From the NCBI GenBank assembly GCA_963718375.1, contig CAVQZD010000010.1:7087-71086 (forward strand): DNA of 64,000 nt, given 5' to 3'. The translations under genes were made by a program, and so were the position numbers. Of the stretch, positions 57,757 to 64,000 are shown one piece after another. How positions within the stretch are numbered: position 1 is the first letter of the stretch; every line of letters starts with the position of its first letter. This DNA comes from RBG-16-64-13 sp963718375 (lineage in GTDB: Bacteria; Actinomycetota; Thermoleophilia; RBG-16-64-13). The notes below the pieces were generated by a model. That model was given only the letters and a program-made list of their open reading frames with translations, did no database searches and was not told the DNA's origin.

Positions 57757-58416
57757 ATGGAAAGAATTCGAGAGTTTCTCGGCAAGTGGGTGCGTCGGGC
57801 TTTCGTCCCGCTGTTGGCGGGCATGGAGCGCCTAGGCATCACCCCCAATCACATAACCGTAATCGCCTTCCTCATCAATCTGGGAGCGGCGGTTCTCGTT
57901 GGCTTTGGCTACTACATCTGGGCAGCCTCCGTCTTCATCGTGGCGAGTCTGCTCGATCTCGTGGATGGGTCCCTCGCTCGGCGGACGGGAAAGACCACGC
58001 CATTCGGCGGCTTTCTCGACTCCACCTTGGATAGATTGTCGGAGGGAGCGATCTTCGCCGCCATCGCGTACAGGCTGGCGACAGATCTGGAAGTGACCCT
58101 GCAGATGCGGGGTGTCAACGCGGCTCTGGTGGTGCTGGCTCTTCTAGGCAGCGTCACTGTGAGCTACACTCGGGCACGTGCGGAAAGCCTGGGAGTGGAT
58201 TGCAGGGTAGGAATAGCGAGCAGATTCGAGAGGATCTTTCTCATCTGCACGGGCCTCTACTTGGTTGGTGGGGGTATCTACCCGGACGCGCTGCCGTACG
58301 TGATCTACGTGATACTGGCCTTGACCATGTTCACTGTAGTCCAGCGCGTCGTGCACACGTACCGCCAGCTTAGAGAAAAAGAAAAACAGGGAGGCATCGT
58401 TGAGCGACAAAGTTAG
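57757..58416 (+). CDS. CDP-alcohol phosphatidyltransferase, likely phosphatidylinositol-phosphate synthase
   Basis: A 219-residue membrane enzyme. The family signature D-x2-D-G-x2-A-R-x8-G-x3-D-x3-D is complete: DLVDGSLARRTGK then FGGFLDSTLDRLSEG. The N-terminus FVPLLAGMERLGITPNHIT fits actinobacterial PIP synthases. Overlap of 17 bp with the inositol-1-phosphate synthase gene points strongly to the inositol-1-phosphate acceptor, giving PIP from CDP-diacylglycerol, rather than glycerol-3-phosphate. ATG start. Confidence 0.88.
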   Translation: MERIREFLGKWVRRAFVPLLAGMERLGITPNHITVIAFLINLGAAVLVGFGYYIWAASVFIVASLLDLVDGSLARRTGKTTPFGGFLDSTLDRLSEGAIFAAIAYRLATDLEVTLQMRGVNAALVVLALLGSVTVSYTRARAESLGVDCRVGIASRFERIFLICTGLYLVGGGIYPDALPYVIYVILALTMFTVVQRVVHTYRQLREKEKQGGIVERQS

Positions 58417-59494
58417 GGTGGCGATCATAGGGGTAGGCAACTGCGCCTCTTCGTTCGTCCAAGGCGTGCAGTTCTACCGCGACGCCAAGGCGAAGGACTT
58501 CGTTCCCGGCCTGATGCACGTGAACCTGGGTGGATATCACATCTCCGACATCGAGTTCACCTGCGCCTTCGACATCGACAAGACCAAAGTGGGCAAAGAC
58601 CTCTCCCAGGCTATCTGGGCTGGACAGAACTGCACCGTCAAATTCGCCGACGTCCCGGATATGGGCGTCAAGGTCTACCGGGGCATGACTCATGACGGCT
58701 TGGGCAAGTATCTCTCCAAGGTCATCGAGAAGGCTCCCGGGGAGACCGCGGACATCGTGGGCATCCTGAAAGAGACCAAGACCGACGTGGTGGTCAGCTA
58801 CCTGCCCGTGGGCAGTGAGGATGCCACCAAATGGTACGTGGAGCAGATCCTGGAGGCCGGATGCGCCTTCGTGAACTGCATACCCGTCTTCATCGCCCGC
58901 GAGCCGTACTGGCAGAAGAGGTTCGAGGAGAAGGGTCTGCCGGTCATCGGCGACGACATCAAGTCGCAGGTGGGCGCAACTATCGTGCATCGAGTGCTGG
59001 CTCACCTGATGCGCGAGCGCGGTGTGCGTCTGGAGCGGACCTCACAGCTCAACGTCGGTGGCAACACCGACTTCCTCAACATGTTGGAGAGGGAGCGCCT
59101 GGAGAGCAAGAAGATCTCCAAGACCAACGCAGTCACCTCGCAACTCGACTACGACATGGGCGCCAAGAACGTCCATATCGGTCCTTCTGACTATGTCGAG
59201 TGGCTGGACGACCGCAAGTGGGCCTACATCCGCCTGGAAGGCCGCACCTTCGGCGACGTGCCCCTCAACATCGAGCTCAAGCTCGAAGTGGTGGACTCGC
59301 CCAACTCCGCGGGTATCGTCATCGACGCGGTGCGCTGCGCGAAACTGGCTCTGGACAAGGGCATCTCCGGTGCCTTGTTCGATCCATCCTCGTACTTCAT
59401 GAAGTCGCCTCCGAAGCAGGTGAGCGACAGCGAAGCTCACGACAAGACCGAGGCCTTCATCAAGGCCAACGCCAAGGCGGACGCCAAGAAGTAA
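58400..59494 (+). CDS. ino1: Myo-inositol-1-phosphate synthase
   Basis: A 364-residue enzyme of the actinobacterial short form: VRVAIIGVGNCASSFVQGVQ, SYLPVGSEDATKWYVEQ, FVNCIPVFIAREPYWQKRF, GDDIKSQVGATIVHRVL and LNVGGNTDFLNMLERERLESK, all hallmark NAD- and substrate-site segments. It cyclises glucose-6-phosphate to inositol-1-phosphate for phosphatidylinositol. The TTG start has GGGAGG about 6 nt upstream and lies inside the PIP synthase gene. Confidence 0.94.
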   Translation: MSDKVRVAIIGVGNCASSFVQGVQFYRDAKAKDFVPGLMHVNLGGYHISDIEFTCAFDIDKTKVGKDLSQAIWAGQNCTVKFADVPDMGVKVYRGMTHDGLGKYLSKVIEKAPGETADIVGILKETKTDVVVSYLPVGSEDATKWYVEQILEAGCAFVNCIPVFIAREPYWQKRFEEKGLPVIGDDIKSQVGATIVHRVLAHLMRERGVRLERTSQLNVGGNTDFLNMLERERLESKKISKTNAVTSQLDYDMGAKNVHIGPSDYVEWLDDRKWAYIRLEGRTFGDVPLNIELKLEVVDSPNSAGIVIDAVRCAKLALDKGISGALFDPSSYFMKSPPKQVSDSEAHDKTEAFIKANAKADAKK

Positions 59495-59521
59495 GTGGCT
59501 CCGTAGCTACACGGCACGACC

Positions 59522-59569
59522 GAGGCCCGGGAGGCGCCCCAAGAGGGCGGCCCCCGGGCCTCTTTCTTT
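59522..59569 (+). terminator. Rho-independent terminator after ino1
   Basis: GAGGCCCGGG (59522-59531) pairs with CCCGGGCCTC (59553-59562), with a further inner stem, followed by TTTCTTT. Strong intrinsic terminator; it separates ino1 from the next gene. Confidence 0.85.
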
Positions 59570-59593
59570 GGCGCTTAGCGTCGGCGCCGCGTG

Positions 59594-59599
59594 TACACT
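59594..59599 (+). promoter_or_regulatory. -10 box, possible leaderless promoter
   Basis: TACACT at 59594-59599 ends 9 nt before the ATG at 59609 with no ribosome-binding site between. Lies just after the ino1 terminator, so the PimA-PHP gene has its own promoter. Confidence 0.45.
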
Positions 59600-59608
59600 G
59601 TTGGGTGC

Positions 59609-61705
59609 ATGGCTAAGGGACTCTACATAGCCCTGGTGACACCGTTCTCTTGGAGCGTGCCCAGCGCAGTCAACCTGCATGTGGCAGGCCTGGCTCGCGA
59701 GCTCAGGCGCCGCGGTCATCTGCCCGTAGTGGTCGTGTCTTCAGATCATCACGATGACGAGCGCCGGCTGCGGGCCTTGTTCCATCGCTCCCGCGGGCAG
59801 GTCATCGGCTTGCTGGGTAAGTACCGCAGCGGCGAGGCGCCGGACCCGTTGCTCTTGCCCACGAGGGGCGCCGGACCGCTGGAGCGCGAGGCAGGCATCC
59901 CGGTGGTGCCGATGGGTTCGAGCTTCCCGGTGCGTCTTGGCGGCGGCGTAGCCAGCCTGGGTCTGCCTGTAGATGTCACCTCTCGCCTCGAGAAGTTCAT
60001 GATGGGCGCGGAGTTCGACCTGGTACACGTGCACGAGCCCCTTGCTCCGTCACTGAGTTTCTCGGCCCTGCGCGAGGCGCGCAGTCCCGTGGTGGCGACC
60101 TTTCACCTGACCCCGGTCGCGGTGGCCGCGTACGAGCTGTGGCAGTCGACGCTCGAGCGCTTCTTTCTGCGGTTGGACGGCCGGGTGGTCACCTTCACGT
60201 CGGGTGTCGCCTTGCTGGAGGAGTTGTATCCGGGCGATTACCAGGTGATCCCCGCCGGCACCGATATGGGCGCGGGGCCTGCCGTCGAGAGCACAGGGCC
60301 GCAGATCTCGGCCCAGTTGCCCGGGCGCAGGTTCGCACTCTACGTGTACCGGGGTGACGGTAGGCGCTCGTACCGAGCTCTGGTGCGTTCGCTGCTAGAG
60401 GCCTTCCCCAGTGACGTGGACAAGGTGGTGGTCGCGGTCCACCGTCCCTCGGCTGCTCGCTGGGTGCCGCGGAGCGTGCCGCGCCGATTGGCCTCCAAGA
60501 TCACCTTGGTGGGGTTCGAAAGATCCTCGGAGCTGGCGCCTGCATACCAGGCGGCGGCGGTCACCATACTCCCCTTCCTGGGTGGGGACTGGACCATGAT
60601 GACCGCGGCCGAGGCCTCGGTGCAGGGATGCAGCATCGTGGGGCCGGACCTGCCCATGGTGCGGGACTGCGTGGGCACGGCCGCGGGCGAGGCCTACGGT
60701 GCCAGGGGCGCGGTCTTCTCGCCCACCGAGTCCGGCTCTGTGCGGAGGGCGGTCAGTGCGGCGCTGGCGACCGCCGCAGGTGGCGCGGACAGTGCTTCCT
60801 CGCAGGGTGCCGCTTCGGGCAGGGCGGCCGACGATGACTACGCCCGCTCGCAGACCATGGGCAGCGTGGCGGAGCGCCTCGAGCAGTTGTATGTGGACAC
60901 GTTGTCCGTGACCAGCGCCAGAGGGGGCCTATCAGCCAAGACCCCCGTGGCAGGCCATTCGATGCACGTGCGCGGCATAGGCGAGCAGAGACTGAAGAAG
61001 AGACTCCGGCAGGCGGCATCGGCCGGTCTTGCTCGACCCGATTGGATCAGTGCCGACCTGCACATCCACTCCAACTACTCAAAGGATTGTGCCACCTCGG
61101 TCGAGACCATCCTGGAGACCGCACGGGAGATCGGTCTGGGCGCGATAGCCATCGCTGATCACAACGAGATCGAGGGCGCGTTCGCCGCCAAGGAGCTGAG
61201 CGGAGGCGACCCGTTCGTCATCGTGGCGGAGGAGGTCAAGACGGCGGAGGGTGAAGTCATCGGGCTCTTCTTGCAGAAGGCCATCCCGCCGGCCCTGAGC
61301 TTCGACGAGACTCTCTCGCTCATCAAGGAGCAGGGCGGTCTCGTGTACGTGCCGCATCCCTTCGATGCGCTGCGTACCACCCCGACCTACCGTACCCTGG
61401 TGGATAATCTGCACCGCATCGACGTCATCGAGATATACAACGCCAAGGTCGCGCTGTCGTCCTTCAACTTGAGCGCCGAGCGTTTCGCCGCCAAATACAA
61501 TGTCGTGGCCGGCGCGGGCAGCGACGCGCACGTTCCGCAGGCTCTGGGCAGCGCCATCATACGCATGCCTAGGTTCGACGACCCGCAGTCGTTCATGGCG
61601 GCGCTGTGGGAGGCCGACATCATAGCCAAGCGCAAGAGTCTGCTATATCTACAGTCGCTCAAGTTGCTTCAGACCACCCTCGACAGGGTCCTTCCGGAGG
61701 ACTAG
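59609..61705 (+). CDS. Fusion of a PimA-like glycosyltransferase and a PHP phosphoesterase domain
   Basis: A 698-residue protein. Residues 1 to about 400 are GT-B: IALVTPFSWSVPSAVNLHVA, LARELRRRGHLPVVVVSS, FPVRLGGGVASLGLP and the PimA-type FDLVHVHEPLAPSLSFSALR then SPVVATFHLTP; the donor half is weaker (MMTAAEASVQGCSIVGPDLP). A variable linker runs to about 475. Residues about 480-698 are a PHP domain with the full metal set: ADLHIHSNYSKDC, AIADHNEIEGA, VAEEVKTAEG, YVPHPFDALR and GAGSDAHVPQALG. By location next to PIP synthase and ino1 it may process and mannosylate phosphatidylinositol. The ATG at 59609 matches the family start. Confidence 0.88.
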   Translation: MAKGLYIALVTPFSWSVPSAVNLHVAGLARELRRRGHLPVVVVSSDHHDDERRLRALFHRSRGQVIGLLGKYRSGEAPDPLLLPTRGAGPLEREAGIPVVPMGSSFPVRLGGGVASLGLPVDVTSRLEKFMMGAEFDLVHVHEPLAPSLSFSALREARSPVVATFHLTPVAVAAYELWQSTLERFFLRLDGRVVTFTSGVALLEELYPGDYQVIPAGTDMGAGPAVESTGPQISAQLPGRRFALYVYRGDGRRSYRALVRSLLEAFPSDVDKVVVAVHRPSAARWVPRSVPRRLASKITLVGFERSSELAPAYQAAAVTILPFLGGDWTMMTAAEASVQGCSIVGPDLPMVRDCVGTAAGEAYGARGAVFSPTESGSVRRAVSAALATAAGGADSASSQGAASGRAADDDYARSQTMGSVAERLEQLYVDTLSVTSARGGLSAKTPVAGHSMHVRGIGEQRLKKRLRQAASAGLARPDWISADLHIHSNYSKDCATSVETILETAREIGLGAIAIADHNEIEGAFAAKELSGGDPFVIVAEEVKTAEGEVIGLFLQKAIPPALSFDETLSLIKEQGGLVYVPHPFDALRTTPTYRTLVDNLHRIDVIEIYNAKVALSSFNLSAERFAAKYNVVAGAGSDAHVPQALGSAIIRMPRFDDPQSFMAALWEADIIAKRKSLLYLQSLKLLQTTLDRVLPED

Positions 61706-61825
61706 ACGAGACCGCATCAGAGTCGGCTTAGAAAGCCGCAGGAATTCCCTGTCTGCTGGCCAATATAGTCTCTGCCCTTAGAGGCCGTCCTGTCCCGCGA
61801 AACGAAAGCCGGTTCGAGCCAGACA
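61706..61825. other. Intergenic gap
   Basis: This 120-bp gap has a weak hairpin (CGGCT/AGCCG, 61723-61739) and a -10-like TATAGT at 61764-61769, about 57 nt before the next gene. Nothing else is evident. Confidence 0.3.
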
Positions 61826-62446
61826 GTGAAAGACTCTCCTCCTCTCGCCGAGGCAAACGAGATCTATCGCAAGCTCGAGGAGCGCGCGATCGCCGAGACC
61901 AACGATCTGAACCATCGGGTCGCTCACTGCCAGAACTGCGTGCGCGGAGACTACCTGCCCACCGTCGGCTCCGGCCATCCGCTGGCGGACATCTTCTTGC
62001 TCAAGCTGCGACCTCACTATCAGGAGGTCAACGAAGGCGTGGCCTTCTTCGGGCGGTCGGGCACGGCGATGCTTAAGAGCATGGAGCGCCTGGGCATCAA
62101 CCCGCTGGTCGTGTATGGCACCAACCTGGTCAAATGCCATGATGTCGAGGACAGCGAGGGCAACAAGAACTGCCCGGTGTACTGGCTGGAGGAGTATCAG
62201 ATCACCCAGCCGCGCATGATCGTGGTCATGGGCAGTCAGACACTGGACCTGCTCAATCGGAACCTGGTCGCCGGCATGAAAGAGCTGGCCTCCGAACCCG
62301 GTGTCCTGCAAGACTTCACGCCGTTCTGCAAGGCTCTCGTGACTCCGGACATCGACGAGTGTTTGGATGACGAGCAGGCCAAGGCAGCGTTCTGGAAGGC
62401 GTTCCGTAACCTGGGCGATTGGTTCCAGGACGAGCCGCCCTACTAG
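61826..62446 (+). CDS. Uracil-DNA-glycosylase superfamily protein lacking catalytic motifs
   Basis: A 206-residue protein. It has the family-4/5 UDG frame: CQNCVRGDYLPTVGSG (Cys pair), VAFFGRSGTAMLKSMERLG, VYGTNLVKCHDVEDSEGNKN with a third Cys and CPVYWLEEYQITQPRMIVVM then GSQTLDLLN. The first catalytic motif (GEAPG) is absent and the HPS-type motif near the end reads TPDIDECL. So the fold and probably the four Fe-S Cys remain but glycosylase activity is doubtful. GTG start at 61826. Confidence 0.75.
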   Translation: MKDSPPLAEANEIYRKLEERAIAETNDLNHRVAHCQNCVRGDYLPTVGSGHPLADIFLLKLRPHYQEVNEGVAFFGRSGTAMLKSMERLGINPLVVYGTNLVKCHDVEDSEGNKNCPVYWLEEYQITQPRMIVVMGSQTLDLLNRNLVAGMKELASEPGVLQDFTPFCKALVTPDIDECLDDEQAKAAFWKAFRNLGDWFQDEPPY

Positions 62447-62464
62447 AAGCCGCGGTCCCGGAGA

Positions 62465-63913
62465 CTAGTCCTCGTCGGTCGAGCCGGCCGGATCCGGCTG
62501 CCACCCTTCTTCGCGAACAAGCAAGGCCACGCACTCCACGTGCGGAGTGTGCGGGAACATGTCCACAGGCGTGACGTGGTGCAACCGGTAGCCGTACTCC
62601 TGGAACCTGGCTGCGTTTGGACCAAGAGTAGCCGGGTTGCAGGACACGTAGACGATCCTGGGCACTCCCAGTCTGCCTATCCGTGAGATCGCCTTGTTGC
62701 TCAAGCCGGACCGTGGCGGGTCCACGATGACCACGTCGGGCAGCCGCACTTCCGCAGGCAGTTCGATCAGCCCTTCCGCTACCTCGCGCAGCACTCTGGC
62801 AACGTCGCCCACCAAGAAGTGAGCGTTGGTGATCTCGTTCAGGCGGGCGTTCTCTCTCGCATCCTCGATCGCGTCTGAGAAGGCTTCTATGCCCAGTACG
62901 GCTTCGGCCCGGCCGGCGACCGCCAGCGCTAAGGAGCCGACGCCCGTGCATAGGTCCCAGATCACCGGGCGGGCGGTATCGGTGGGCGACACTGCCGTCT
63001 CGACCGCCAGGGCGTAGAGCCGGTCCGCCATCACGGTGTTGGTCTGAAAGAAGGCGTCCAGCGACACTTTGAGGGTCAAACCCGCCACCTTCTCGAACAG
63101 GAAGGGCCTGCCCCAGAGCGTGGTAGAAGGTAGGCCGGCGCTGAGCTCAGCCCGCCCGGCGTTGACTGCATGTGCGATGCCGACCAGCTGCGGGTGAGCG
63201 GCTCGTAGACGCTGGACGAGACCGTCCGCGTCCGGCAGGTCTTCCCCGGCCGTGACGAGGCTCACCAACAGCTCCCCACCGCCTTGCGCCGAGCGCGCCA
63301 GGAGGTGGCGCGCGAAGCCCTCGTGCGCGCGTGGGTCCCAGCCCGGAAGACCTTGCTCTCGCAGCCAGCCCTCCACGGTGGCGCGCACCCCCTCGATGCC
63401 CGCGTCCAGCAGGTGGCACTCTGTCAGCGGCAACACCTGGTCCCACCTGCCCGGGGGGCGGAAGCCGACTATCGCGCCGGCCTCAGTGGTGCCGATGGAG
63501 AAGTCCGCGCGGTTGCGGTAGCGCCAAGGTGACTCCATGCCCAGGATGGGTCGAAGCTCGAAGTCGTGCAGGCCGCCCAGGTGTTCCAGCGACTCTTGCA
63601 CCTGGCTGGACTTGTACTTGAGCTGCACCGAGTAGTCGAGGTCCTGCCAGACGCAGCCTCCGCACCTTCCGAACATGGAGCAGCGAGCGGCCACGCGATC
63701 CGGAGAGGTCGCGACGAGTCTCTGCACTCGCGCCTCGGCATAGCGCTTCTTGTTCTTGGTTATGAGGGCTTCGACCACGTCCCCGGGCACCGCTCCTGTC
63801 ACGAAGACCACGAAGTCATCGAGTCTAGCCACCCCTTTGCCTCCGAAGGCAAGGTTGGTGACCGACAATTCGACCGATTGGCCCTTCTGCAGCTTGGGGG
63901 TGGGGGAAGTCAT
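62465..63913 (-). CDS. rlmD: 23S rRNA (uracil-C5)-methyltransferase, RlmD/RumA type
   Basis: A 482-residue protein: TRAM domain (about 10-70; VELSVTNLAFGGKGVARLDD), Fe-S site CSMFGRCGGCVW plus a later Cys in ECHLLDAG, a central insert, and the methyltransferase domain with DLCTGVGSLALAVAG, VIVDPPRSGL and the catalytic Cys in VYVSCNPATLGPN. It methylates a uracil in 23S rRNA (U1939-type) or tRNA. The ATG has a TATACT 6 nt upstream, suggesting a leaderless transcript. Convergent with the UDG-like gene. Confidence 0.92.
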   Translation of the reverse strand: MTSPTPKLQKGQSVELSVTNLAFGGKGVARLDDFVVFVTGAVPGDVVEALITKNKKRYAEARVQRLVATSPDRVAARCSMFGRCGGCVWQDLDYSVQLKYKSSQVQESLEHLGGLHDFELRPILGMESPWRYRNRADFSIGTTEAGAIVGFRPPGRWDQVLPLTECHLLDAGIEGVRATVEGWLREQGLPGWDPRAHEGFARHLLARSAQGGGELLVSLVTAGEDLPDADGLVQRLRAAHPQLVGIAHAVNAGRAELSAGLPSTTLWGRPFLFEKVAGLTLKVSLDAFFQTNTVMADRLYALAVETAVSPTDTARPVIWDLCTGVGSLALAVAGRAEAVLGIEAFSDAIEDARENARLNEITNAHFLVGDVARVLREVAEGLIELPAEVRLPDVVIVDPPRSGLSNKAISRIGRLGVPRIVYVSCNPATLGPNAARFQEYGYRLHHVTPVDMFPHTPHVECVALLVREEGWQPDPAGSTDED

Positions 63914-63919
63914 GCAGGG

Positions 63920-63925
63920 AGTATA
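63920..63925 (-). promoter_or_regulatory. -10 box of the rlmD gene, possible leaderless promoter
   Basis: On the minus strand TATACT (63925-63920) lies 6 nt before the ATG at 63913. There is no ribosome-binding site in the 6-nt gap. The upstream region is GC-rich with no -35. Confidence 0.45.
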
Positions 63926-63951
63926 CGCGGGGCAGGGCGGACGCGCGGCCG

Positions 63952-63989
63952 CCGGGCGTCAGTTGCGGGGCCGGGCGTCAGTTGCGGGG
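63952..63989. repeat. Two tandem 19-bp copies at the window end
   Basis: CCGGGCGTCAGTTGCGGGG occurs at 63952-63970 and again at 63971-63989 without a mismatch. The array may be longer in neighbouring copies, but the next bases (ACGCATGTGGA) do not continue it. Confidence 0.75.
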
Positions 63990-64000
63990 ACGCATGTGGA

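Overview
The window reads as chromosomal DNA from a GC-rich, Gram-positive-type bacterium, most likely an Actinomycetota lineage outside the classic Streptomyces/Mycobacterium group. The evidence is inferential: a phosphatidylinositol route (PIP synthase, inositol-1-phosphate synthase, PimA-like mannosyltransferase), a class-E-like sortase, lipoprotein foldases with Thr-rich linkers, frequent GTG/TTG starts, and several genes whose -10 box sits 6-9 nt before the start codon, as in leaderless transcripts. I see no rRNA, tRNA, CRISPR array or intact insertion sequence.

Region 1 (1-15504) is a surface-glycan locus. A leftward block (polymerase/ligase-like membrane protein, two glycosyltransferases, a PglK-like ABC flippase, a capsule-synthesis-type protein) diverges from a rightward pseudaminic-acid block: pseB, pseC, a pseG-pseH fusion, an SpsF/PseF-type cytidylyltransferase, wbqC, two methyltransferases, pseI and a glycosyltransferase. 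The pathway from UDP-GlcNAc to a CMP-activated nonulosonate looks complete.

Region 2 (15505-17563) is a small toxin-antitoxin island: VapBC-like, MntA/HepT-like, and an orphan antitoxin broken by an apparent 1-nt deletion.

Region 3 (17629-32572) is a second glycan block: a Wzx-type flippase, a rhamnosyltransferase-like enzyme, ManC, Wzt/Wzm, RmlB/RmlC/RmlA with two tandem RmlD paralogues, Gmd and Fcl, then a GalE/UDP-GlcA-epimerase-like gene and a nucleotide-sugar dehydrogenase. Predicted precursors are dTDP-L-rhamnose, GDP-mannose, GDP-L-fucose and acidic UDP-sugars. Together with region 1 the window encodes three different types of glycan translocator.

Region 4 (32699-46267) holds sortase, DHA2 transporter and polyprenyl synthase in one tight run, three prepilin-like proteins (one with Ig-like domains and a Thr-rich linker), DegV, two small uncharacterised proteins, an HD-GYP response regulator next to a four-PAS hybrid kinase, and a DUF6485 protein.

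Region 5 (46374-49815) is a probable catabolic module: an EthD-repeat protein, a PhlG/phloretin-hydrolase-like C-C hydrolase, and two paralogous cyclase-family hydrolases with complementary substitutions in the metal motif, ended by a strong terminator.

Region 6 (49985-64000) is mostly housekeeping and envelope: two parvulin-type foldase lipoproteins, a PsbP-like lipoprotein, a divergent YchF-like protein, an inverted-repeat element, a Nudix protein that appears to start at CTG, a degenerate M23-like protein, an AI-2E-family permease, the inositol-lipid genes including a PimA-PHP fusion, a uracil-DNA-glycosylase-like protein without its catalytic motifs, and an RlmD-type rRNA methyltransferase.
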